Below, piece by piece: positions 1 through 5,642 of a stretch of 5,642 bases of DNA. A model generated the notes under the pieces. That model saw only the letters and a program-made list of their open reading frames with translations, was not told the origin of the DNA and searched no databases. The position numbers and the translations under genes are program-made. Each line of letters begins with the position of its first letter. The stretch's first letter is position 1. Source of the stretch: Alphaproteobacteria bacterium. Lineage in GTDB: Bacteria > Pseudomonadota > Gammaproteobacteria > JAGOUN01. Location of the stretch: positions 1 through 5,642 of the forward strand of contig JAGKWX010000045.1 in NCBI GenBank assembly GCA_021151585.1. The letters are read 5' to 3'.

Positions 1-2
1 AA

Positions 3-21
3 CTTCCCGTCAAATCGGAAG
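3..21 (-). other. small inverted repeat at the expected 5' end of the outgoing transcript
   Basis: CTTCC at 3-7 and GGAAG at 17-21 can form a 5-bp stem around a 9-nt loop. It sits immediately downstream of the strong minus-strand promoter, so it would be a 5'-leader hairpin of the outgoing RNA. A 5-bp stem can easily occur by chance. Confidence 0.2.
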
Positions 22-25
22 AGTG

Positions 26-53
26 ATTCTACACCTATTCCCTATACTGTCAA
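26..53 (-). promoter_or_regulatory. near-consensus sigma70 promoter firing out of the window
   Basis: Read on the minus strand, a perfect -35 hexamer TTGACA (48-53) is followed after a 16-nt spacer by a -10 hexamer TAGAAT (26-31, five of six consensus bases). Transcription would start near 18-20 and run off the left edge. The promoter lies downstream of the dab operon and points the same way, so it serves an unseen gene or stable RNA, not any gene here. A short inverted repeat (CTTCC/GGAAG, 3-21) falls at the expected 5' end of the transcript. The hexamers are seen directly; activity is inferred. Confidence 0.6.
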
Positions 54-83
54 CACTATTTTTAAAAAAAATGTAAATTTATG

Positions 84-113
84 AAAAAAAGTCGCAAAAT
101 CAGGGGTTGCAGC
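84..113 (-). terminator. possible weak intrinsic terminator of the dab operon
   Basis: On the minus strand, an imperfect stem GCTGCAA/TTGCGAC (91-97 with 107-113; four firm pairs, one G-U, one mismatch, one closing G-C) encloses a 9-nt loop. It is followed directly by seven T residues (84-90). The stop codon of the last operon gene lies in the loop. A second T-rich run follows at about 63-70. The stem is weak, so termination may be leaky or depend on other factors, but this is the only hairpin plus T-tract at the operon's 3' end. Confidence 0.35.
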
Positions 114-978
114 TAGCGCACTCTGCCGCCGTAGCCGCCATTTTGCCATCTGGACGCCCCTTAACTTCTTGATAACTACACTTAACGCAACCACTTATAT
201 GATATTTCACCCCTTCTGTAGGGGTGGCGCAATCGCCGCAAGGCAACCCTTGCTCTCTGCGAATTTCACCCCAACCTGGTAGACCACAGTTTGGGCAACA
301 AGCCAACAATCGATCAGCTAACTCATCGGCAAGGCTAGCGATAACCTGCATTCGCGACGGATTGTATTGCGCCCGCATATCTGTTGACGCAAAAATTTTC
401 CCTCCTTGCGCGTAACGAACACATTCCTCAAAAGATTTGACAAGTAGATCAGGCTCATTGATACCTTTAAATATCACCGCCTTCTTCGGATCTTCGCAGG
501 AGCGTAAAATAATGGCGTGTGACGGAAAGTGCGCCCGTTCAGCAAACTGATATAGCTCATCCACCGAGATCAACTCTTGAACAAAATAATTGGTCTTTTC
601 ACTAAGACACGATAATGTTAAAGAAAACTCATGCTCTTTATCTATAAAATGTAGAATTTCATGATCGCAAGCGGTAAATGGCAATAGTGGATGAGGGCCA
701 AAACTACCTTCGCTTGACAATACATACCTTACAGAATCACCCAATCGATCACAAGCCCATTCGCATTTTTGACGCACACAAACCGCCGCATCACCTTTGC
801 GCTCAATTTCACCGGAAAAAGTCCCCAGAACATCTGTATCAGCAAGGTATTCAATCACACCCATACCTAGCTTTTCAGAAAAAACGGGTGCAATTGCGAT
901 TGATTTAGCATGCTTAGTTACTAAAACTAAACACTGACGATAATATCGAGATTTTGCAGCTAATTGATGGCTTGCCAT
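100..978 (-). CDS. DUF6671 family protein with four CxxC zinc-ribbon-like motifs
   Basis: This 292-residue protein has no known function, and I assign it to DUF6671 from remembered family motifs. Those motifs are DTDVLGTFSGEI (47-58), SEGSFGPHP then CDHEILHFID (89-113), and STDMRAQYNPSRM (198-210). The C-terminal part carries four CxxC pairs: C228/C231, C247/C250, C264/C267 and C287/C290. This suggests two structural zinc sites or a double zinc ribbon. It has no signal peptide or membrane segment, so it is probably cytoplasmic. The ATG start at 976-978 lies inside the end of dabA (19-nt overlap) and is preceded by an AGGGA ribosome binding site at 985-989, which points to translational coupling. 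It is the last gene of the dab operon. A role in DabA metallation, assembly or carbon sensing is only a guess from position. Membership of the family is likely; function is unknown. Confidence 0.8.
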   Translation of the reverse strand: MASHQLAAKSRYYRQCLVLVTKHAKSIAIAPVFSEKLGMGVIEYLADTDVLGTFSGEIERKGDAAVCVRQKCEWACDRLGDSVRYVLSSEGSFGPHPLLPFTACDHEILHFIDKEHEFSLTLSCLSEKTNYFVQELISVDELYQFAERAHFPSHAIILRSCEDPKKAVIFKGINEPDLLVKSFEECVRYAQGGKIFASTDMRAQYNPSRMQVIASLADELADRLLACCPNCGLPGWGEIRREQGLPCGDCATPTEGVKYHISGCVKCSYQEVKGRPDGKMAATAAECASCNP

Positions 979-3122
979 GACAAATCCCTGCTCAACATAT
1001 ACTGCTGGCCATCCTCAGGCTCTATTACAACCATCTGAACCCAGCCATTAGCAAATAAACGCTGTAAAATAGCTTGCGCCCGGATAATAGCAGCAACCAG
1101 AGATTGCGGCGCAAGCACAAGCACTAAAAGACGCTGCATTGAATGAGCCAAGTTGACATCATCATAACATAAGGACTGCAATGGCAATCCTGTCATTAAA
1201 TCACTGGCATTACCTTGCATAATACCAATTTTCCCAGTGATATTTTTTGTTACTTTGCTGCCGCCACCATACGCCACATTATTTATTGATGAAAAAAGAT
1301 ATTGGCAATTAATCCATTGAGCCACAACCATTGGCGCTGTAAGTATTGCTGCCAAAGTACCTCCATCTGGATCTTGTCTGTAATCATAAGAATGCAAAAA
1401 ACACCGCCCATCTAAATCTAGATTACGCGTCAGCGCCCTTGGCGCAACAATAAACGCCGCATTTCCAGTCAAACCCCATTCTGGACGAACCTGCGCCCAA
1501 TCATGGGAACGAAGCATAGATTGATATGAGCCGCCATTCATCACGCCTAGCTTACTCAAACGGCGGCGGCTATTTATTTCACGAGCCTGATCAAGATCTC
1601 GCTGTAAATTTTCTACATCGTCGCGCCGCTCATGAATATAAAGAGTTACCTGATCGGTTGTCGTATTGTGCTCCGCAGCAATAAACCGCGTTAACTCTGG
1701 AATAACAATGTTTTTTCCAAGCAAATACGCTCTCACTTCATATTGATTAAGAATCGATGCCAAAATTTTTGCATTACTACCGCCTCGCCTGCCGCCGCAG
1801 GCCCCACAGTCCAATGCACTGGCATAAGCATTATTTTCTGTATGGCTGCCATGGCCGCAGAAAATGATAAGTGGCGAAAAACCTGACGTTAAGCCAATTG
1901 TTTTTAAAGCTGACTCAGCATACCTACATCTTTCATCCAACGAAATCTCGCTCAAACTAGGTTCAGATATAATCGATGGTCGACATAATTGGTGAAAAGC
2001 TCTTGCGGCTTTTACACTTAAATTTGGCGCCAAACTTTTAAAAGCCATCCAAAGTCCCGCAAAACACCCCACAGCCTCAGCCACAACAAATGGCGTAGTA
2101 AAATTATACTTAAGTGAGTGATAAAATTTCTTAACCAAACGCACGAAATAATACCCTTTCTCGTCACGAAGACGCTCCGCATCCGAACAAGGTAATTCTG
2201 TCACCACATGACTGGGTTGCAGCAATACTGGGCAAGAATGATAACTTTCACCGCCGATTTGATCATACAGCGTAACAGGCACACCAAAAAAACCCGCAAA
2301 CCCATAGGTCTCATAATCACCGACCGATTCTACAGCTGCCCTGAATGGCTCAGACCGAACGTCAATACAAAATATAAGCTGCGCCGCGGGAATATGAGTT
2401 GACAAGTTTTTTTGATGCGATATCTTGCGCAATAAATTTAAACGATAATTCTCTTCCGCTATTTGAATATTTTCTAGCACATGATTATTCGCATTGCTCA
2501 AACAAGATCTATGCCAATCTAATAATTTTTTAGCCTCGGGCCATAAAAGATAAGTAGTAACCAATCTTACCGCAAGATAATCTTCTTGTGACCACAAACT
2601 GTGAGACCAATCGGTTTTATATTTAACATAAGAAGCCCACCCCGACAATGTAGTCAACAGCAAAGTCAAAAATAACTCACGGTCTGGTATTGGCACTGAT
2701 AATTTTTCAAGATACTCCTCAATGACAAGGCTTGAATTTTTAGATAATGAAGACAATAGCCTTGTTTTATCGATGTGATTCCTATGCAGAGTTTTATCAA
2801 ATACTACCAACTCAAGCCATGCTAAGTAAAAGCTATGATTTTTAGATGGCATTTTAATTGTCGCCTGACCCTCATCAGAATATATTTGCAACCATTTGAT
2901 CGTATGGCGATTAATATCCTCCATTTCACTTGGCAAATTTTTTTGCTCGAAAAAAGCCTGTGCTTGTGTTATAGCATCCTCTATAGCCAACATTTCGAAT
3001 CCCTGCAATGGATTCACTGCTATTATATTTTGCAAAGGCCAAAATGGCGCAATTTTAGAAAAACTAGCTTGCACCATATTCTTAATTAAATAATCGGTTG
3101 AGTTTTGATAAGACATCGTCAT
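960..3122 (-). CDS. dabA: DabA, zinc-binding subunit of the DAB inorganic carbon transporter (UPF0753/DUF2309)
   Basis: DabA is a beta-carbonic-anhydrase-like protein that, together with the membrane protein DabB, accumulates bicarbonate, probably by energy-coupled one-way CO2 hydration at the inner membrane. The 720-residue product carries the family hallmarks in order: an N-terminal FWPLQNIIAVNPLQGF (27-42), FCIDVRSEPFR (251-261), FCGHGSHTENN (421-431), LDCGACGGRRGG (437-448), and a C-terminal QWINCQYLFSS region (602-612). The zinc ligands described for Halothiobacillus DabA2 (C351, D353, H524, C539) correspond to C252, D254, H424 and C439, with nearly identical spacing, and R256 follows in CIDVR. 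The protein looks catalytically intact. It is about 100 residues shorter before the active site than the Halothiobacillus protein, a plausible compact variant. The start is ATG at 3120-3122 after GAGGA; a second ATG two codons on (3114-3116) is an equally spaced alternative. The gap to dabB is 7 nt; the 3' end overlaps the DUF6671 gene. Confidence 0.95.
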   Translation of the reverse strand: MTMSYQNSTDYLIKNMVQASFSKIAPFWPLQNIIAVNPLQGFEMLAIEDAITQAQAFFEQKNLPSEMEDINRHTIKWLQIYSDEGQATIKMPSKNHSFYLAWLELVVFDKTLHRNHIDKTRLLSSLSKNSSLVIEEYLEKLSVPIPDRELFLTLLLTTLSGWASYVKYKTDWSHSLWSQEDYLAVRLVTTYLLWPEAKKLLDWHRSCLSNANNHVLENIQIAEENYRLNLLRKISHQKNLSTHIPAAQLIFCIDVRSEPFRAAVESVGDYETYGFAGFFGVPVTLYDQIGGESYHSCPVLLQPSHVVTELPCSDAERLRDEKGYYFVRLVKKFYHSLKYNFTTPFVVAEAVGCFAGLWMAFKSLAPNLSVKAARAFHQLCRPSIISEPSLSEISLDERCRYAESALKTIGLTSGFSPLIIFCGHGSHTENNAYASALDCGACGGRRGGSNAKILASILNQYEVRAYLLGKNIVIPELTRFIAAEHNTTTDQVTLYIHERRDDVENLQRDLDQAREINSRRRLSKLGVMNGGSYQSMLRSHDWAQVRPEWGLTGNAAFIVAPRALTRNLDLDGRCFLHSYDYRQDPDGGTLAAILTAPMVVAQWINCQYLFSSINNVAYGGGSKVTKNITGKIGIMQGNASDLMTGLPLQSLCYDDVNLAHSMQRLLVLVLAPQSLVAAIIRAQAILQRLFANGWVQMVVIEPEDGQQYMLSRDLSWQAIN
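985..989 (-). promoter_or_regulatory. ribosome binding site of the DUF6671 gene, inside dabA
   Basis: AGGGA on the minus strand lies 6 nt upstream of the ATG at 976-978. It lies wholly within the last codons of dabA, so ribosomes finishing dabA would pass over it. It supports the chosen start and a coupled translation model. Confidence 0.55.
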
Positions 3123-3126
3123 AATT

Positions 3127-3132
3127 TCCTCA
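3127..3132 (-). promoter_or_regulatory. ribosome binding site of dabA overlapping the dabB stop codon
   Basis: On the minus strand the dabB stop TGA (3130-3132) is part of TGAGGA, which serves as the Shine-Dalgarno sequence for dabA. It lies 4 nt from the first ATG and 10 nt from the second. The first spacing is slightly short and the second slightly long, so the site does not decide between the two starts. The arrangement implies coupled translation of the two subunits. Confidence 0.55.
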
Positions 3133-4464
3133 CTGATAGTGATATTTATTGCGGTGAGTGGTAATTGTTTTTAAGCAGGGTTGAGATGCATTCAAACAAT
3201 AGACATAGATAATACGCATCAACAATGACAAATAATGTGACTTAACATCATTACGCACAAATAAAACTAACAACCAACTCATTGTTAAAATGAAAATGCC
3301 TAAACCATGAAAAGCATTTAATGGCTGAGGTTTCATAATAGGCAGCAATGATTGAGCAATCAGATTAACCAACAAACCGTAGATCATTGCTGAAACAGAT
3401 GTAATGAAAACCGCAAATAAAAAACTCAGCATTGACCGGCGAGAAATTATAGTCAAAGCAAATTGAGCCCCAGAAATGATAACAACAGACATAATGACCA
3501 CAATACTGTTATCAGGCACCATAGGTTTACTTGTTATGAGCGCAAAAACCAGCCATGAAATACACCCACAAGCGATTGCGCAGATAAAGCTCACTATTGA
3601 TGGCGGATAATCTAGGCCAGGCCTTTTTTCTTGTGCTGCTCCGCTGCTGGCAAGAAACAAATAAGCTTTAAACAAACCATGCCAAACTAAGTGCGAAGCA
3701 GCAAATGGAAACAAACCCAAACCACACTGAACAAACACAAATCCCATTTGCCCCATTGTGGAGCATGCCAACATACGCTTAACATCACTTTGCATTAGCT
3801 TCCATAAAGTCCCTAGCAAAGCACTGAGCATGCCAACAACAAAAATGCCGTTGAGCAGCAAAGGATATTTCAAATACAGCGGCGCAAAACGTAATATAAA
3901 AAATGCACCGCTACCAATTAGCCCAGCGTGCATAATAGCAGATACAGGCGTAGGTGAATTTAATGAACTTAATAGCCAACGATGGAAAGGCCACAGCGCC
4001 GATTGCGCCATCGCAGAAATCGCAAGCAATATTAAACCAGCAAGCATACCGGACGTAGCCGGATGCTGAACAATTAAAGTAACCTTCGTTTGATGAGTCG
4101 CATGATAAAAGCAAACAAAAGCAAATAACAGGCATATCAAGCTTAAACCATAAGTTTTTGCTGCTAACTTTGCTGAAGCAACAGCTGGTTTCCACGATGA
4201 CTTATGCATCATTAGACGAACAAGAGTAATATGACTGATTGCACATGATATTAAAACCAGCCTAATATCATCACTTATGAACATAGTCGATAATGCAAGT
4301 AATAAAAAAAAGATATTAATAAAAAATGACTTATACAGCTTATCGCCGGCCATATAACGTAGAGAAAAAATGATAACACAAAAACCAACATATAAGGCTA
4401 ATGCTATCATAATCATACTTAGTGCATCATGATTTACTACTTGACCAAAAATTACTGTCAGCAC
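3130..4464 (-). CDS. dabB: DabB, proton-conducting membrane subunit of the DAB inorganic carbon transporter (NuoL/ND5-like)
   Basis: DabB is a polytopic inner-membrane protein related to the antiporter-like NuoL/ND5 subunits of complex I (proton_antipo_M family). It is thought to couple cation flow to CO2 hydration by its partner DabA. The 444 residues are mostly hydrophobic, with roughly a dozen membrane segments. The family core is clear: PFHRWLLSSLNSPTPVSAIMHAG (159-181), QSDVKRMLACSTMGQMGFV (225-243) and HLVWHGLFKAYLFL (258-271), with H258, H262 and K266 as candidate proton-path residues. Compared with NuoL, the lysine of the GKSAQ segment is Gln (Q154), and no Glu is evident where the TM5 Glu would be expected. 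The start is GTG (4462-4464): an in-frame TAA lies two codons upstream (4468-4470), AGAGGT sits 7 nt before the GTG, and the next ATG (M17) would remove the first helix. It is the first gene of the operon and is divergent from the LysR gene. Confidence 0.92.
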   Translation of the reverse strand: MLTVIFGQVVNHDALSMIMIALALYVGFCVIIFSLRYMAGDKLYKSFFINIFFLLLALSTMFISDDIRLVLISCAISHITLVRLMMHKSSWKPAVASAKLAAKTYGLSLICLLFAFVCFYHATHQTKVTLIVQHPATSGMLAGLILLAISAMAQSALWPFHRWLLSSLNSPTPVSAIMHAGLIGSGAFFILRFAPLYLKYPLLLNGIFVVGMLSALLGTLWKLMQSDVKRMLACSTMGQMGFVFVQCGLGLFPFAASHLVWHGLFKAYLFLASSGAAQEKRPGLDYPPSIVSFICAIACGCISWLVFALITSKPMVPDNSIVVIMSVVIISGAQFALTIISRRSMLSFLFAVFITSVSAMIYGLLVNLIAQSLLPIMKPQPLNAFHGLGIFILTMSWLLVLFVRNDVKSHYLSLLMRIIYVYCLNASQPCLKTITTHRNKYHYQ

Positions 4465-4471
4465 AACTTAT

Positions 4472-4477
4472 ACCTCT
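4472..4477 (-). promoter_or_regulatory. ribosome binding site that fixes the GTG start of dabB
   Basis: AGAGGT on the minus strand is spaced 7 nt from GTG at 4462-4464. With the in-frame TAA at 4468-4470, it leaves GTG as the only well-placed start for a full-length DabB. Confidence 0.6.
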
Positions 4478-4483
4478 AAATTT

Positions 4484-4496
4484 TTGACTTAAGTTA
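4484..4496. promoter_or_regulatory. candidate LysR operator (T-N11-A, near-palindrome)
   Basis: The perfect 8-bp palindrome ACTTAAGT (4487-4494) sits inside a 12-nt imperfect palindrome (4485-4496, 10 of 12 symmetric). T4484 and A4496 give the T-N11-A spacing typical of LysR-type binding sites. It overlaps the -35 of the regulator's promoter. Such motifs are frequent in A+T-rich DNA, so the support is mainly the location. Confidence 0.4.
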
Positions 4497-4512
4497 GCAC
4501 ATGCAATAAAAT
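4484..4512 (+). promoter_or_regulatory. sigma70-type promoter of the LysR gene
   Basis: TTGACT (4484-4489) and TAAAAT (4507-4512) each match five of six consensus bases and are separated by exactly 17 nt. Transcription would begin near 4519, leaving a leader of about 35 nt before the ATG. The -35 element is part of the candidate LysR binding site, so the regulator could repress its own gene, a common arrangement for divergent LysR genes. Confidence 0.6.
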
Positions 4513-4554
4513 TAGAAAAATTAATTATTTTAAGTTGCACCATTAGGAAAGCTA

Positions 4555-5418
4555 ATGAATATTGATACAATGACGCTTCAAACTTTTATTGCATTAGCAG
4601 AGACTAGCAGCTTTACCAAAGCAGCACAGCGAGTTTATCGCACCCAATCAGCCGTTAGTCAACAAATGGCAAAACTTGAAAATATGCTAAAAAAATCGCT
4701 TATTAATCGCGACAACACTATCACCCTTACGGCAGATGGAGAAATATTTTTAAGTTATGCAAAACAAATTTTTGCTTTGCACAGCGAAGCGATTGATCGA
4801 TTTCGCGAGCCTGATTTAACTGGTGAGATCCGATTTGGTTTGCCAGAAAATTTTGCAAGCGTGTATTTGCACGAAATACTAGCGGACTTTTCGCGAATTC
4901 ACCCAAGAATTCAATTAAACATAGAGTGCGACTTAACAGTCAACTTATTTGAAAAGTTCAAACAAGGTAAATTTGATATTGTTTTAGTTAAAATGAACAG
5001 GCCTGAAGATTTCCCAAACGGGGTCGACGTATGGACGGAGCCACTGAAGTGGGTTGGTAACGGTGAAATTATATCTAATGATAAGCCCATACCGTTAGTG
5101 CTTGCCCCCCAACCCTGCGTCTATCGCCAAGCAGCTATTGATTCACTTGATAAAATTGGCCGCTCATGGCGCCAGGTTTTTTCAAGCAATAGCTACACCA
5201 GCAGCCTTGCAGCTGTTAAAGCTAGCATGGGCATTACGGTCATTCCTAGCCGACTAATCCCAGATGAATTACATGAAGTAAGTACAAAAAATGTGCCCAA
5301 TCTACCCAATACACACGTTTCATTACTAAAACAAAAGGCTGACAACCCCGTCATTAACACATTAGAGGGATTTGTTTTAAAAAAATTAGGTCATGTTCGA
5401 ACAAAACAAACAAAATAA
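4555..5418 (+). CDS. LysR-family transcriptional regulator, LrhA/HexA-like, probable regulator of dabBA
   Basis: This 287-residue protein is a full-length LysR-type regulator. The N-terminal winged helix-turn-helix spans about residues 6-65, with AETSSFTKAAQRVYRTQSAV at 15-34 and the recognition helix near 30-43. A linker helix leads to the effector-binding domain (about 90-280). Features such as EIRFGLPENFA (91-101), C188-V-Y-R191, the GRSWRQVF stretch (202-209) and AAVKASMGITVIPS (219-232) resemble the LrhA/HexA subgroup more than CbbR; this is a judgement from memory. The start ATG at 4555 follows AGGAAA with good spacing; M6 is a possible but less well-placed alternative. The gene is divergent from dabB across 90 nt, the classic arrangement for a LysR protein controlling its neighbour. 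The effector is unknown; a signal tied to inorganic carbon or carbon metabolism would fit the context. Confidence 0.9.
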   Translation: MNIDTMTLQTFIALAETSSFTKAAQRVYRTQSAVSQQMAKLENMLKKSLINRDNTITLTADGEIFLSYAKQIFALHSEAIDRFREPDLTGEIRFGLPENFASVYLHEILADFSRIHPRIQLNIECDLTVNLFEKFKQGKFDIVLVKMNRPEDFPNGVDVWTEPLKWVGNGEIISNDKPIPLVLAPQPCVYRQAAIDSLDKIGRSWRQVFSSNSYTSSLAAVKASMGITVIPSRLIPDELHEVSTKNVPNLPNTHVSLLKQKADNPVINTLEGFVLKKLGHVRTKQTK

Positions 5419-5544
5419 ACCTAGATTCCTTGGTTAAAATTACAGCAAATAAGCTTAAAACAAATAAGTAGTAAAATAGATGATTAGAATAAAGCAAAAA
5501 AAATAAAAAAGTAATAGATAACAAAAGAATCACTAGAAATGTTA
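5419..5544. other. A+T-rich convergent spacer between the LysR gene and the tRNA
   Basis: This 126-nt gap separates two converging genes and I see no gene in it. There is a weak AACC/GGTT inverted repeat just after the LysR stop codon, and a 5-bp ATAAC/GTTAT pair (5518-5522 with 5541-5545) next to the tRNA 3' end. The latter is followed on the minus strand by a long T-rich run (about 5494-5511), a possible poor terminator for the tRNA transcript. Neither stem is strong enough to call with confidence. Confidence 0.35.
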
Positions 5545-5620
5545 TGGTGGAGCCATGCGGGATCGAACCGCAGACCTCCTGCGTGCAAGGCAGGCGCTCT
5601 ACCAGCTAAGCTATGGCCCC
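5545..5620 (-). tRNA. tRNA-Ala (anticodon UGC)
   Basis: A complete 76-nt tRNA with an encoded CCA end. The acceptor stem pairs GGGGCCA with TGGCTCC and contains the G3-U70 wobble pair, the identity element recognised by alanyl-tRNA synthetase. The anticodon stem is CCTGC/GCAGG around the loop CTTGCAC, with anticodon TGC at 5585-5587. The T arm is TGCGG/CCGCA with loop TTCGATC. The discriminator base is A. In many gammaproteobacteria this isoacceptor lies in the 16S-23S rRNA spacer. Here the DNA downstream of its 3' end is a protein gene, so this copy is not followed by a 23S gene. Its promoter lies beyond the right edge. Confidence 0.97.
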
Positions 5621-5642
5621 GTATTCTCTTAAGCTTTTACCC

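Larger units (their letters stand above)
4465..4554. promoter_or_regulatory. divergent dabB / lysR control region
   Basis: This 90-nt A+T-rich gap separates the two divergent genes. It contains TTAAGTTAGCACAT (4489-4502) and a near copy, TTAAGTTGCACCAT (4530-4543), as direct repeats about 41 nt apart, close to four helical turns. The inverse AACTTA occurs again at 4465-4470. No good sigma70 -35/-10 pair is visible on the minus strand for dabB, which would fit an activator-dependent promoter. The repeats are seen directly; their role as regulator half-sites is inferred. Confidence 0.5.

Noticed and set aside
100..978. Calling the third gene a zinc chaperone or carbonic anhydrase accessory factor
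   Set aside because: The CxxC motifs and operon position are suggestive only. No chaperone or carbonic anhydrase motif is present, so function was left unknown.
3758..4069. A 103-residue plus-strand open frame antisense to dabB
   Set aside because: It is the opposite-strand shadow of a well-supported membrane protein gene and shows no recognisable motif. The other short plus-strand frames within dabA and the DUF6671 gene were rejected for the same reason.
3911..4195. A 94-residue open frame on the minus strand inside dabB
   Set aside because: It lies wholly within dabB in another frame, has no family motifs, and dabB itself is clearly recognised across the whole stretch.
4499..4530. A sigma70 promoter for dabB on the minus strand
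   Set aside because: Hexamers such as TTGCAT, TCTAAT and TAAAAT occur, but none pair at 16-18 nt with an acceptable partner. I left dabB without a called promoter.
5419..5450. Intrinsic terminator after the LysR gene
   Set aside because: The only inverted repeat is a 4-bp AACC/GGTT pair and there is no convincing T-tract on the plus strand.
5545..5564. tRNA 3' end as an attachment site for an island carrying the dab genes
   Set aside because: The tRNA 3' end faces the dab genes, as in many islands. However, I find no second copy of its terminal bases elsewhere in the window and no integrase, so nothing supports integration.

Overview
The window is A+T-rich bacterial DNA. It most likely comes from a low-GC gammaproteobacterium, and a Legionella-like or other Legionellales relative would fit. 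That placement rests on base composition and the general look of the proteins, not on a database search, and is tentative.

Layout: most of the window is a compact three-gene operon on the minus strand, read from about 4464 down to 100. The order is dabB (membrane subunit, NuoL/ND5-like), dabA (UPF0753/DUF2309, beta-carbonic-anhydrase-like zinc subunit), then a DUF6671-type protein with four CxxC motifs. The first two genes are 7 nt apart. The second and third overlap by 19 nt, so all three are probably co-transcribed and the last is probably translationally coupled. A LysR-family regulator (4555-5418, plus strand) is divergent from dabB across a 90-nt gap. That gap holds a good sigma70-type promoter for the regulator, a near-palindrome with the T-N11-A LysR signature, and a repeated TTAAGTT(A)GCAC element. 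A tRNA-Ala(UGC) gene on the minus strand (5545-5620) converges on the regulator. At the other end (26-53) a near-consensus sigma70 promoter points out of the window toward an unseen gene or RNA.

How the parts work together: DabA and DabB form a two-protein, energy-coupled inorganic-carbon accumulation system (DAB; called MpsAB in Staphylococcus). DabB is thought to pass cations through the membrane and drive one-way hydration of CO2 to bicarbonate by DabA. No Rubisco, carboxysome or other CO2-concentrating gene is visible. The likely role is therefore supplying bicarbonate for anabolic carboxylases in a heterotroph at ambient CO2, not autotrophy. The LysR protein, whose effector domain looks closer to LrhA/HexA than to CbbR, probably controls the operon. 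The DUF6671 protein has no known function. Its coupling to dabA makes it the most interesting unexplained part of the window.

There is no sign of a CRISPR array, insertion sequence, phage gene or integrase.
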